The notes: generated from the sequence alone by a model not told the origin. Numbered from the stretch's first letter, positions 42,086 to 54,469 are shown. The stretch is 64,000 nt of DNA from Ornithodoros turicata (GCF_037126465.1 NC_088202.1:118806123-118870122); one strand, 5' to 3'. Program-made: numbers and translations.

Positions 42086-43289
42086 ATACAATTTCTAAAC
42101 CGTTCCCACCATTCTGTTCCTATTTGCGATGCAGACGGGGTGATTCCGGGATAATTTCACTACAGCAATGCCTATCCTGCAACCCTAGTTTCGATTCGGA
42201 CTGACAAACACGGTACCCAGCGATTGTTGCGTGAACCAGAGAATTGAGAGTTTGGCGCCTGAAAACTGACATCATCAACAAGACCTGGATGTGACCAGTC
42301 CGGTACTATACGAGAGGTCACGCCTTCGAAAAGTGAAAGAGCGTGAACGGAAGTGCAAAGTGGAAGTCCTGTAAACGACGAGAGCGGGTTGCAAGGTGAA
42401 GCAGTGTTCGGGAAGACTCGGGCTTCATATTTTAAATACTTGGAGCATTCGACCAATATGCACGAAGAGCAACTATAGCAAATTGAATATGATAGGTACC
42501 ATTATTCCTTTCTCTGTTTGTAGGACGAATGCAAAACACTTCGAAACGACGAACCACCCTCGATAGCAGGCACCACCTCTAAAGTCAATCGAGCGGAATC
42601 CGAAACTTTACATAGCCCACGTGAAGGTCCGAGTTTTACAGTGGCCTGTGGTGATGGCAACATCCACACGTGTCCACAGGATTTGGGTACTGCTATGCCT
42701 AGCACGACTGAACTTTTGCCCGAATCAAACGAACGTTTTTCGGAAAATACCGCGCCGCCTGATCCACTTACTTTACGTCATCGGATTGCTTGTATAAGTC
42801 ATTTCTGATGAGCGTGTCAATGGCTCCCATTTTTGTATTTGCCGCACTTTTCAATCTATGTTAATTCCATGCACCGTAGTGCTCTCCTCTAGGTTAGGTT
42901 GGGTTGGGCTGGGTAGGGCTCGCCCCCCCTGCCGCGAAAGACTTCCGACGCCTCTGAGTTCACCGTTACGATCCGGACAAACCCGTGCGTAGAGCTCTCC
43001 CGAGCACAAATCAGTTGCGCGTGAGGCAAATACAAGAAAATCTACGAACGATTCTTCGGGAGCTGCCACGTTGATTGACGCTGTGAAGGGAAAGTGGCAA
43101 TGAAAGGTAGCCCGTCGGCAACCTTTCGAAAGGCATCACTTTCGCGCTTGCGAAACGAGGGCAGAAAGTAAAGGAATGTTTAAAATTGTGCGGAAGGCCT
43201 GCTTTCGAAGGAAAGGTACTTTCGGAAAACACAGTCGCATTCAATAATGTGTGTGGGGAGGATATATTTATTAGGACAAAGAAAACAAG
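42086..43289. other. No gene recognised
   Basis: No exon or RNA gene. TAGGTTAGGTTGGGTTGGGC at 42891 contains two TTAGG units but is not a telomeric array. Confidence 0.4.
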
Positions 43290-43800
43290 AAGGGAGGAAA
43301 GGTCAGCCAAACGTGACGTCGGCTTGCTATTACGCAAAGAAAAAAGATGAGTAAATAAAAGAAGAATAAAATAAATAAAAAGAAAAGAGAATTAGGAAAT
43401 AAAGGATAAACTAACAAACGGTGAAAGAAGAATCAGATATAGTGAAGAAAACGGTTACATAAAAAAAAAGATGACGTTAATGCGTTGCGGGTGAGGGTGG
43501 GGCACTGATGAATGAGATGGCACGACCTGAGTTCACAGGCAGTTCATGAGACCTGTGTGGCTGAGGAACGTCAAAACTGCTTTCGGGACAGACCGCTGTG
43601 TGGGATATCGTACTGGGCAGAGCAGAGTGGCCAGAGAAATGTCTGTGCAGCGCAGCTCGAATAGGCGTCGTCTAAGCGTGGCTCGAGGGGTGCCGAATCT
43701 GTGACGTTCGAGGAAAAGTTTCAGCTTCAACAGCGAAAGTGGGGCATTTGGGCGAGTGGAGAAGGCTCATTTGTGGGCCGAAGTACCAAAGCTCTGGGCG
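43290..43800 (-). pseudogene. LINE C-terminal and 3' UTR fragment, copy B
   Basis: The minus-strand frame 43730-43533 reads 'HRFGTPRATLRRRLFELRC', 'TDISLATLLCPV' and 'KAVLTFLSHTGLMNCL', a C-terminal tail like that of the LINE ending at 13150. Upstream, another frame reads PKCPTFAVEAETFPRT, a decayed knuckle. The 3' UTR matches copy A at 40797-41235; the copies lie ~2.5 kb apart in direct orientation. Confidence 0.7.
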
Positions 43801-45530
43801 ACTGCCTGACACGAGGGTAACATGAATGTTAAACCTCCGAAAATTACAAGGTAGTTAATGTTTAAAATAAAAAGTAAAGCGCGTTTTTACTCCTTCCATT
43901 TGACCACCTAAGACCGTATGCCTGCAATTTTCGCGTTAAACTCGTCTGTTTTCCACAGCTAAAGAGCGCGCATATACGCGACCATTTAAATATGTGTGCC
44001 TTCAGAGAGCATTTATCTTTCACCGCTATTTAACCTTGTACATTTCTGGTGTGCACAACAGCTGCGTTTACGTAGCTGCAGCATCGCGTCCTTTTCGTGT
44101 TGGGAATTACCTTGTGTGAACCCGTTCGTTCGTTAAAACTGCTTTGCCTTTTTCTTCGTAGAAGTCAATAATTTATGCGTAGTAATTTCGGAAGGTAAAA
44201 GCGGAGCCTTCAACACCGATGAAATATTACAGGAAGTTAAGGTTCATCCTCGTACCGGGAGGCTTTCTTCTAGTAAGTTTTCGGGAATGCCACACTTTTC
44301 TTTTTGTATGCCTAGCTATATATATATCGAGCCAGCTTGCACTAATAAGCCCCAGAAACTTACTTAGCTTGAAGAATAAAAAACGACATTCTGTAACGTT
44401 TTCTAATCATTTCTAATTTCTTTTTTACGTCGCTGTATCACTTTTTCACCCTTTACCATTCTTTTAAAAAATGAAGCACACTTTTAAAGCGCTGGAGAAG
44501 ACAAAGAAAAAAAATGCTGAGGCAAAGCTTTTCATACTTTTCTCCGCAGCATTCTAATTATGATGTTCAGAATGAGCGTAAATCATTCTACGCTAAAACG
44601 GGAGATCCAGTCAAGGAGGCTCCCTTTCAATTTTATCCTTTCTCCTCTACTGGGTTTCTTCGGGGCAGACTATTTTTATATATATATATAAATGTTTCCT
44701 TGCTTCTGCGGTGCGCGATAAATCATTCCGATAAAACTTTTCCGCTGAAACGTAGAAATATAGGGCTGAACGCGAACGGGCTGACGGCGCCGCACTTTTG
44801 GGCTTCTGCCTTGGGCATTATGTTTTATCCTGGAGAAAGAAAAAAAGAGTTTTCTTTTAGCGTATGCAGTGGAGCATGTCAGGATCGTTTGCATGCGCTG
44901 CGGGGTTGTAGCACCGAGACAGAAAGAAAGAAGAAGAACGCGTTGCTTCGCCAGACGCGAGCATTTCTGAAGGTTATGTTTCCGTACTTAAGCTCTACGC
45001 GAGGCTCGCGGAGTCGTGGTCTTGGATATTTACACTTTCTACATGGTCGTTGTGAAGTACTGTCTGTTGCGGCGTAAGGGACGAGGATTTTCTAGAGTTC
45101 CTTTTTCGAGTGAACTGTGCATGGCGCTTGTACGTATAGGCGTGTGCGTAGGCGTGTGCGTAGGTTTGTGGTGTTACTGTGACAGAGATAAGTAAGTATA
45201 AGCCTTCGTCCACAGTGATACTACACTTAATATCCTGCGCTGTTAACGCATAAGAGGAAGTCTCTGTGAAGGTTTACGTAAAGCCAAATATATATTTTTT
45301 CTCAATCAACATACCCCCCCCCCCCTCCGCAAATATAATCGCAAAACAGAGCCTAATATGTGCCGTACAGGTCCAAGCGTTGCTCAAAAATTAAAATTGT
45401 ATTTTATTGGTGAGTACAATACGCTGTTTGAAGCTGCGAGTTCTATCTAATCTAAGTTCTATGCGAATTTGGTTTACATCCACACGTGTCTTATCATTTT
45501 CACTTTGCGATCCACGGGTTGCAGGCCACC
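43801..45530. other. No gene recognised
   Basis: A 187-codon frame (44514-45077) has no recognisable domain and an unlikely composition. C-run at 45312-45325. Nothing else identifiable. Confidence 0.4.
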
Positions 45531-45680
45531 ATCCCAAGCAGCACAATGTACTGAAAGTCGAGTGCAATAGGGGTGGACGGGTAGGCGGAAGGACTTGATG
45601 AGACTAGTGAAACTAAAGAACATTGATATATAAGACACATACTGTCCACTCGACTTTCAGTACATTGTGCTGCTTGGGAT
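45531..45680. repeat. Perfect 34 bp inverted repeat
   Basis: ATCCCAAGCAGCACAATGTA and the next 14 bases (45531-45564) are repeated exactly in reverse complement at 45647-45680, with an 82 bp spacer. Just beyond lies GAAGATACATGTATCTTC, a perfect 18 bp palindrome at 45717-45734. Perfect arms suggest a recent or conserved hairpin. No gene association is evident. Confidence 0.9.
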
Positions 45681-45954
45681 ACTTACCGTTTACCAAAATC
45701 AGTCATGGGCAGTATCGAAGATACATGTATCTTCAATACTCTCTTTCAATACATTTTGTGTATCGGTATTAAGTATCGCGTGTAAAAAATGATTCGATTC
45801 AATTCAATTCAATCTTTTATGTTCGAGGTTACCGTAAAGAACCTAAGTGGAAACCTATACCGCTGCAACACACGCGCGACGATAAAGCATTTCCGCTTTG
45901 AATGTGTTTTACAACTACTGTAATAACAATTGGGAGTAGATTTGCACGTAAGGT

Positions 45955-46178
45955 CTGTTCGCCCTCACTTGTGTGGCTACAGGTTGCACGTGCCTCAGGG
46001 TAGGACTGCGTATAATTTCGGCCACCTAGGGTTCCTTTGACGTTCGCCAAAAATCTCACACACGGTGCTAGAAGATTCAATATTTACCTGCCCGACGTTG
46101 CTACCGTCCTTGGCCGGGATTGAACCAGCGATTTTGAGCTCAGCAAGCCAATACGTTATCGAGTGATCTACTGAGGCC
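45955..46178 (-). mobile_element. tRNA-derived SINE, second family
   Basis: The minus strand reads a tRNA-like head, GCCGGCCTCAGTAGATCACT to GGTTCAATCCCGGCC (B box with one change). It is followed by GGCGAACGTCAAAGGAACCC and AGGTGGCCGAAATTATACGC. It matches the body of the copies at 41890 and 54470. Confidence 0.65.
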
Positions 46179-46186
46179 GGCTACAA

Positions 46187-46190
<4 letters not shown>

Positions 46191-46217
<27 letters not shown>
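46191..46217. repeat. (TC)n microsatellite
   Basis: About 13 TC units immediately beside the SINE head. Confidence 0.95.
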
Positions 46218-48837
46218 AGGAGACGCGATTCGTCTCGTGCTGGACTTACGGCGCATATTCTGCAGTGTCCCATTTAGAACATCTACTTCGCTTTCATCGT
46301 TTCCTCTCTGAGAACGAAGACTCCAGGCACCTAACGTACGTGGCAAGTAATCTCGTTTCCGTCCCCTCAGACAGAATGGAGCTTTCTCAGAAAATTTGCT
46401 CTAAGATGCCATTGCCATACCATTGAGAAAATGGCACCCATGCAGCCATTGCTCTAAGCGCGCTGTTCAGACAGGCCGTTCTTGTTGCGTTAGAATGACA
46501 CCGCGGCCAATGATGACGTTAAGCGTGCGTTTCGAATCAGTAGTGTTTTTTGTAAACGACGGGCCAGTGGAGCATGTAAGAGGGAGAAAGCAAACAGTTT
46601 CACCTCAAGAGAGCATCTGGATTAAGCGGCCGACAAGCGCATTGATTAGTAGCATCCAATGCTTATATTATCTTTGCTGTAGTGACATCACATATCGTGA
46701 AGTTGGAATACCCGCCACTGATATGCCACTTAAGCAGGTGATAACCGTCAACACCGTCACGACGCTTTGACCGCAGATAAGAACTATGAAAAGGAATAAC
46801 GCAAAGATGAGCTATCGCAACGGATGTGAGCTGTGTTGAGAGTCAGGTCCGGGCCACTACTAATGTGTCCTGAAAGGGGTGAGGATTCTCTGTACCAACT
46901 TAAGCATGTGGGTTCACGACATGTGATCAGATATTCCCCTACTCGATAAGTATTGTCACTGTCTCAAGCGTTCCACGGCGTCGCTAACGCCTGGTGGTTC
47001 ACTCACCTAAAAGCACACGCATTGCTTTTCTAAAACGTTTCTGTAAACTGACCGTCTATCGTGCGCGTAATGAATTACAAACGCTGCACTGAACACTATG
47101 GTTTACAAAAAAAAAAATCATCAGATGAGGTCCGCCAATAACATAGTTTGTCTCGGAATACGAAAACAGTTCAACGTTCAACAGTTCAAAAATGTACAAT
47201 CTGGTCTAAAGCGGGATGTTCAGCAACTTGGTCAGTGGGATGGCGAAACGGGCAACATCGTCAACCAGGCCCGTGCTTGACGCGATCAACACAGCAGTTC
47301 AGTCAGAAAAGCGAGTGGAAACATGGTTGTGTTAGTTACACTTTGGCTTCGCTTAATATAATTGTAACGTAAAAGTAACCAGTTTTCTAGTAATAACCAG
47401 CACTCGTAGCTTTTAATTCTTCACGAGTACCGTGTTTAGCAGAGTGACACCTTTTTCTGAGCCGACGATAAATTGTAAACGTAGCGTATCTAAATCTACC
47501 ACGGCGCACGAAGAACTTGTTATTAGGGAGTTTTACTGCGTCGGAAGATATTAACTATAACAATTCCGGAAACATGATAAGCCAGCCGCCCTCTTTCTTT
47601 GGAACGAGCGACAACACATTGCTAAGCTTGAATCTGATAACTTCCTTTATCGTATCGCTTATGTAGAATTCTTTCGATGTACTAAGACTCCCTAGTCTTT
47701 TCGTTTCCATCCATCGCCTATCGCTATTCCTCGCGCCCGACTAAGTAACGGCTACTTCAAAGATGCCACATCTTTGTACGGTGATGGTCGCCTGTCCCTT
47801 AATGGATAGAAGCTACCCCAAGAAACATAACCACGTCATTCACTGCAAAAGAGCAGTCCCTTAAGAACCCATTGGCAGACCCAAAGCCAAGCGCGCAGCG
47901 GAACACGCAGGGGAGGTATCCATCTCCTTACGTGAAACGCAATTTGATAGCACAATCCTTATCTTATAGAGCAAGAGCAAAAGAAGGAGGGAAGACTGAG
48001 GCGAATGGATGTCATTGACAATCCGAGAGAAACGGAAGCAGCTAAATAGCTTGTCAGAGGATATATCAGACACGGAAGCAAAATACGTATATAGTAAACT
48101 GGAAGCGAGCTCCCATTTGGATGGTTTCTGTTGCCGATCGTTGTACCCCGGCGTGAAGCAGGCGAATTTCATTGCCGGTAGTCCTTCATGCTGTCTCAGT
48201 GACGGGTGAACGGGGTCTCCAGTGTTCGGAGCTCTTTTCAAATGCCGTGTAGAGCTTCCGTTCACCGAACGACCCGATGACAGGTGGCGCCAGAGTGTGG
48301 CATTGAATGGGGCAATATATTTGCGAGAGAAATGATCAATAGGAAGGGCTGTAGGGAGACGTGCTTGAAGAGAATCGCGAACCGGGACGACGGAAAGGAC
48401 ATGTGCTGCTAGAAACGACCCGATAAAGACTCGGTTCCGCTGTCGTGCCAAGCTGGAAGTAATTAAATACACATGTGTAACACAGACTGTAATTAAAGTG
48501 GTCAAGGTGGGAAACACAATACAGACGGCGAGGTTAAGACGCCACAGTTAGAGTTAAAGGTGTTGGGCACTTCGTCCCGAGCTATCCAAGAAAAGTGCGA
48601 AACACAGTCGTTAGCATCGACGTGAACTTGCGTTCCAGTTCTTGGGGCAAGGGGGTAAGAGATAGAGGGGAGCGAGGATAAGATTAACAGTATCCGCGTC
48701 CGCACAGTATCCGCGCATGTCAGGTCCTCGACCGCATCCGTAACCGTGCTTATTGAAATTGATGTATCCACATCGGCGCTAATGCTGAATTTATAGGAAA
48801 TAATTTGCATGACGCAAATGTCATGTGTCATTTTTAA
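46218..48837. other. No gene recognised; one long unassigned frame
   Basis: A minus-strand frame of 218 codons (48517-47861) has no domain I recognise. It lies downstream of the BEL/Pao relic on the same strand and could be its LTR or an integrase-free remnant, but nothing proves this. The rest shows no exon or repeat with clear ends. Confidence 0.3.
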
Positions 48838-51325
48838 GCCACTTGGGACCGTTCCACGAGGGATCTTCAGTCACTGGGCGTTCTGCTGAGACGCCCATCC
48901 GGATGATCTTCACAGCTGCATTGTCGTCACTTCAGAGGGTTGGTCAACGTCCGTATCTCAGCAACGCGATTCGCTTCGAACTGATTCCAGTGAGTTGGCT
49001 CATGCTTAATCCAGCAAAGGACTGTCGACGAATCCGTCCAATAATGACAGTCCACGTCGCAGTCGTACGGAGCTGTTCTAACATAGCTTAAAAATCTTGC
49101 TGCTGTAAGAGCCCCCATGCGCTCTATAGTCTCGGAAGTGTCAGTTCTTTTAATAGGGCGACTCGCATGAGGTACTTTCGCCAGTAATCCTAGCGGTTAC
49201 CGGTACAGGGAGCATCCCAATGAAGACTACTGAGGGATGCTCGCATGTTATCTGTGGTGGGTAGTTCTTTTGGACTACCCACGTCCCAGAGCAAAAGGGA
49301 TAGCACACCCCTCCCTCTCCTGTGCCACCATCATCTCTCCCCTCCCTCTTTCACCCACCCCTCGTTTTCCTCCTCTGGGTGCACTGAGTCGCCACTCCAG
49401 AGAAGTTTGACCGCACCTTCCCCCCTATATCACCGCCCCCCCCCCCCCCTGGGACGACTCGGGTCTTTGCTACTAATAAATATGTGTTTGATGATAACTC
49501 CTGATCATCCGTGTTTATGCATACTGCTGCGCCATAGGCATGCTGGCTGGCGTCCGAAAAAGCGTAGAGAACGAGATGCTTTCTTCCCTTGCATAGTTGC
49601 ATGTTCCGACATAACGGCGTGCTCCGATGAGGCGTCGTATAGGGAAATTCAGGACACCGTGACGTCAGGAAGCCTAGCATCTCATTCTGCTCCATCGATT
49701 CATAACGTCTGGAATAATTTCTTTACACGAATAGTGAAAGGAATAAGAATCCCTTGTGGGTCGAATATTTATTTATTTATTGTAATACTTCTGGCATGAA
49801 TGCCATAGAAGGAGGGACGGTACAAACGCGAATACAGAAGACATGCAATGAACAGATAGTCACACAAATTGAAAGGACACTAACAATAAGGAAAAACCTA
49901 TAACGCTCTGTAATATTGTGAGATGCCGTCCTCAAATAAAGGCAGTGTGTCACAGTCAACCACCGCCTGGGGAAGGCTGTTCCAGTCCCTGATGGCCGCC
50001 GGAAAAAAGGAGTCCCGTAGACAATTAGTTCGGAATTTGTATGGCGTTAGGGTCTGGCTGTGTTTCCCCCGTCGGCTTCCATACTGCTGTAAGCGCAAAT
50101 ATCCGTCTTTCACGATATCGGTCAGATCATTATAGATATTCCATAGGAGTTTTAGACGCTGAATTTTATTCCTAGTACGCAATCAAAGTAGATTGGCTGA
50201 CTCCAACATCTGCGTTGGTGAGTCAAAACGAGATTAACGGTTATACACAAAGCGAGTAGCCTTCCTCGGTATCATCTCAATTTCTCTTACTTTTGTAACA
50301 GCCTCGGGAAACCATATTACAGAGCCGTAGTCAGTAATAGAGCGGATAAGAGATTTGTAGGCAGTTAGTTTTGTCTGGGAGTCAGCCTCCGCAAGAGTTC
50401 TCCGAAGCAAGTATAACCTGCTACTAGCCCTGGAGATGACTTCTTTAAGGTGCTGGCTCCAAGTCAAGTCGCTGGTGAACGTCAAGCCGCGATATTTGTG
50501 TGCATGTACTTGCTTTAAAGGAACACACTTCACTTCGTATTGGCACCGCACGGCACTGGTCTTTCTAGACACCGTCATGTAAACACTCTTCTGCGCATTA
50601 ATACCCATTTGCCAAGTTTGGCACCAATGGACTACAGAATCAAGGGAACGCTGAAGGGTTACTTGGTCCTCAACCGTATTGACAACTTTGTAAAGCACAC
50701 AATCGTCTGCGAAAAGTTTAACGTTAGTATCTACGTGCTCTGCAATATCGTTTATATATAAAAGAAAAAACAGCGGACCGAGCACCGACCCTTGGGGAAC
50801 TCCGGAAACTACACTAAGTGACGCGGAAGATGTATTATTGTAAGAAACGAACTGGAGCCTCCCCATCAGATAGGACGCAAGGCAGTTGATGAGCTTTTCG
50901 TTTTTAAATAGCCAGCTGAGCTTCCGAAGCAGTTTAGAATGCAACACACTGTCGAATGCTTTTTGGAGGTCAAGAAAGATAACATCAGTCTGAATTATCA
51001 ATGGACATAGCTAGATCGTGTACAAATTATATTAATTGATATGTAGTTGAGGATCCTTTGCGGAATCCATACTGACATTTGCTAAGCACAGAATGCTCTT
51101 CCAAAAACTTGCCTGCAGAACATACCGCTTGATATCCGCTGTCTTCGTAAGAAATGTGAAAAGCAATTTTAATGAAACTTGTAATTGGTCTAGCCCCTTG
51201 TTCCATGAAACGCCAAGGATCTTTTGTAGGTTCAGCAGCTCAGACGCGTCCTTCAATAAGTCCTGGACCGAACCCGAATCGGCGTCAACCAGAAGCTGTA
51301 GCTGAGTGTCACTGGTCATCCTGTT
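48838..51325 (-). pseudogene. BEL/Pao retrotransposon pol relic, interrupted
   Basis: Three separated pieces in minus-strand order. 51325-51118 reads 'LQKILGVSWNKGLDQLQVS' and IKRYVLQ, the RT-to-RNase H connection of BEL/Pao pol. 49700-49440 reads 'LYAFSDASQHAYGAAVCI' and 'YLLVAKTRVVP', the RNase H start. 49160-48838 reads 'MGALTAARFLSYVRTA', 'CHYWTDSSTVLCWIKHEPTH', 'FEANRVAEIRTLTNP' and GPKWLKND. A CR1/Jockey-like LINE (49768-51117) separates the first two, and ~280 bp of GA-rich sequence separates the last two. No LTR, gag or integrase recognised nearby. Clearly dead. Confidence 0.78.
49768..51117 (-). pseudogene. CR1/Jockey-like LINE, RT part, inserted in BEL/Pao relic
   Basis: The minus strand reads 'LEEHSVLSKCQYGFRKGSST', 'VIFLDLQKAFDSVLHSKLL', 'VVSGVPQGSVLGPLFF', 'KLFADDCVLY' (FADD active site), 'RASSRLYLLRRTLAEADSQT' and 'YGSVIWFPE'. 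After two in-frame stops near 50183-50233 it ends 'TNCLRDSFFPAAIRDWNSLP'. No RNase H. The 3' end has ATAAATAAATAAAT at 49769-49783. The 5' part is cut at the BEL junction near 51117. It is the same broad group as the LINE at 27-30 kb but a different family. Confidence 0.87.
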
Positions 51326-51405
51326 TACCTAACCTAACCTTTCGTCCCTTTATTTTTTTCAATAAACATATCCCCTCGCCTAGTTTACGTAGATTCATTC
51401 CTGTT

Positions 51406-51590
51406 GAATCCAACGCTCTGCCCTCAAAACTCTTCTGACCTTTTTGGACACGGTAGGACTTCACTGTTAAGTAACTCACCATTCCATTTCCCGCATCACT
51501 AGGAGCAACGAGGTAGGGTATCGGCTCTGGCGATGCAACTCCCCACTCATTATCATCATCATCAAATAAAGTTGTTTTTGTTTGATTTTC
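51406..51590 (+). mobile_element. LINE 3' UTR fragment
   Basis: It matches the 3' end of the LINE at 12129-13263: CTTTTTGGACACGGTAGGAC, GGTAGGGTATCGGCTCTGGC, AACTCCCCACTCATTATCAT and AATAAAGTTG. It differs in having an ATC-triplet tail. No coding sequence remains beyond a few codons. Confidence 0.7.
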
Positions 51591-51756
51591 ATGTTACAAA
51601 CTTTCTCGGGCACGTTACGCCGTCCACAGTAGCCATAGTTATGCCGCAGTATCTCACGGTATGCTACAGTTGCCCAATGATAGTTAGCACAGCAAGGTGA
51701 TGGAATGCAGACTTCGGAATCATGTTGGGATTCCTAGTTATGGCTTCGCCATCGGA

Positions 51757-52373
51757 TGTCGACGTAGGCACTAATTCTTGTTTGCGGATAAAATGCACAT
51801 ATCCGCGTGCACCGCAGGGGCGCGTGGTTCTCTCTCATTATTAAACTAGTTGGAAGTCAGCGGTTGCGTTGTCTGTCTCACTCTCTCTTTGTGATGTGTC
51901 CTGGCGCTGTTTCATCCACTGGATCCATGAACCAACTACCCCAGTTTTCTGTCTTAGAGATGTCAAGTGCTCACGGTCACCAATGAGAATGCCGTAGCTC
52001 TCGCTCTCACTGCCGTCAAAGCTTGACGGCTGCGTGTGTTGGAGGGTTTGTACCTTGCTAAGCACGATATGTAGGAATATAATTATAGCTAATCAGTTTC
52101 TCCTCGATACACCAGCGAGCAATACAATGCGTGCATGACGTAATGACTCGCGTGTATCAAGATGTTACGAGGTTTTTAAATGACGATGGAACTAGATAAG
52201 TAGAGGTGCGCGCATGTGTGGTTATATCCGCGGATCCGCGCGGTGTCCTGGTTTGCGTGTGTAAATATAAGGTGAAATCCGCGCTGGTAAAATGCGGATA
52301 CAACGTCGCGCCTCTGTGGTGCACGCGGTCATCCTCATTTATCCGCAAACAAGAACTAGTGTTTCTGTCGACG
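51757..52373. mobile_element. MITE with ~70 bp inverted ends
   Basis: Left (51757-51827) and right (52303-52373) arms match in inverted order: GTCGAC, CACTA.TTCTTGTTTGCGGA, CCGCGTGCACC.CAG.GGCGCG. The interior contains more ATCCGCGG-type motifs. It ends 11 bp before the next element at 52385. No coding capacity. Confidence 0.7.
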
Positions 52374-52384
52374 TTCCCTATATG

Positions 52385-53360
52385 TAGGGTAAAGTGGGGC
52401 AAGATGAGACAGAAATTTGCAAGGGAATATGGAATTTTTATTTTTCGTGTTAAAAAAGCTGCCCATATGCACATTCTCAGAGGTCTAGAGCTTCTGATCT
52501 GTAAATCAGAACGGACGTAACCGGTTCTAAAATAAACACAGAACAAGACATTCAAAAATACAGATTGTCTCATCTCGCCCCAACCCTCGGGGCAAGATGA
52601 GACAGCGCATGGAGCAAGATGAGACACGCCGTGGTAATGAACTATACAAATTAGTTTTTGCAATTTAAGCACCTACACAGCCCCCTTGAACCACAGAGAA
52701 CCCAGTGCTGTTTCCCTTCACCGTCCTTTGCAAACAAGGCACCGCCAGTCTGATGTGTCGCTGGTCGCTCGCTTTTGAGTGCGGTTCTGCTTTGCTGGAA
52801 ATATCCTAGGACACTGGAAAATTTGCTGGAAAATCCTAGGCAATATGCGAAAAAGGAATCTCTGGGGAACAAGCATATGGCCACCTAATAGTTAAGTAGT
52901 CAGTTTCTAAATTACATTAAATTGAAATTGCATTACATTTAAATTATATTAATTTGTCGTGTCTTGCGCCGTGGATACCATCGGATGCATAAATTTTTCA
53001 GCTAAACACCGAATAATCAAGAGTGCCCATATTTTGCATATATCTAGATGAATGAATAAAGAAACTGGATGTGACAGAATAAACCTGTGTCACGCTGCTG
53101 CGCAGATGACAAGAAAAAAGACTACAGAAAATCGCGCGTTTTTTGCGTGTCTTTACATTCCAGGCAGAAGTAACCGATTTTTTTTTTCTCTTCAACGCAA
53201 ATACCAATCCGGACAATTCTCCCGTGCAATAAAGCGAAAATGCAGAGCCACCTATGAGTAAAGTGTCAAGCGCATGGGGGAATGCGTCTCCGCGAGAGGC
53301 GCCGTCGAGCAAAAAATGTCTTGTCTTGCCCCGTGTCTCATCTTGCCTCACCTTACCCTA
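52385..53360. mobile_element. DNA element with reiterated GGGGCAAGATGAGACA motif
   Basis: The ends are 27 bp inverted repeats matching at 25 positions, starting TAGGGTAAAGTGGGGCAAGA at 52385 and closing at 53360. If TA is the duplicated target, the ends are GGGTAAAG. The terminal motif GGGGCAAGATGAGACA also occurs inside in both orientations (52566-52581 minus, 52589-52604 plus, 52611-52626 plus). That layout resembles repeated transposase-binding sites. No transposase frame recognised. Superfamily unassigned. Confidence 0.75.
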
Positions 53361-54469
53361 GGGGAGCTATAATTCGGAGCACACAGCGAATCCAGAATGG
53401 CGTCAAAGTGTGCCATCCTTACATTGTTGTGTGTTTAAGTGACTATTATTGGATAAATATGGCATACTGTGACATGTTTTTCTAATTTTTTCTTTCATTT
53501 CCAATTCAATTCCAATGGATGGCATAAGATTCCCAAGAAAGCTTGTACGCTTAAAAGCAAAAACGCTTGTAAGTTGTAGTTCGACATATTCGTCATGCAG
53601 ACGTTTTCCCTACAAATGCAATGACGGCGGATAAGGAGATACATTCAATATCCTCGCGGATGGGGATATATCTATTTAAAGTGGAACGATTGCAGATGCG
53701 GTCCGGAATGTGACATGCGCGGGTACCGGGCGGATGCGAGTTCTGTCAATCTTATAATAATCAGCTGAAAGATCGTCAGATCTTAAGAATACACTGTTAA
53801 AGCTGCTACATGACCGCTGCAGTAATTACACTATCTGTTTCCATGACGTGTACTTTCATACTTTCACTTGATGGAGCGCATGGCTGAGGTGAATAGCTTC
53901 CTGCGCTGCATGAATGGACTCTTTCATGCTTTCGCCTCCATTAACGTTGAAGTGCGGTCGTTGTCGTCAATGCTTCTCGTTAATCATAAATGGTGAAGCG
54001 TGGGAGGGACGGACACAGCTCAGCACCACGCCCTCAACGACGGGCGAAGACTGCTTTCTCCCTGCGTTACGAAGCCTTCCATATTCAGGTGGTGGTACAG
54101 ACGCTCTATTCGAAAGTAGTTTATGATCTTCAGGGCGTCGAACGATGTCGTAGCATTGTTGCGGCTGTCAGGGAGAGGCTGTTAGCGTGGCAAGGCGTAT
54201 TGCGTTTGCACAATTCATAATCTCACTGAACGCGTGTAAAAACGGGTGTCTAGTTTGTGTGCAGCGCCAACTTCCTTCACTGCTGGACCTTCTTTGTGGA
54301 GGGATTTTAAATGTCCAGCATTTGACATGCTATACTGCAGTGCGATTTTACTGGCTAAAAGACGACAGTATACCTCTTACAAAGATTGGCAGCGCAATCT
54401 ACATTTGCGACGTCTATGGAAGGGTGAATGAGACTGCGTGATATTGTGGCCAGTTAGGACATTTGAAAC
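53361..54469. other. No gene recognised
   Basis: A GCGGATAC-type repeat patch at 53630-53760 resembles sequence at 48690-48760. Otherwise nothing identifiable. Confidence 0.4.

Noticed and set aside
42891..42912. Interstitial telomere-like TTAGG units (also CCTAACCTAACC near 51330)
   Set aside because: Only two units each, within chance expectation.
44514..45077. 187-codon plus-strand frame
   Set aside because: No similarity or motif. Composition follows local base content.
47861..48517. 218-codon minus-strand frame
   Set aside because: No recognisable domain and odd composition. The sequence looks like LTR or non-coding DNA near the BEL relic.
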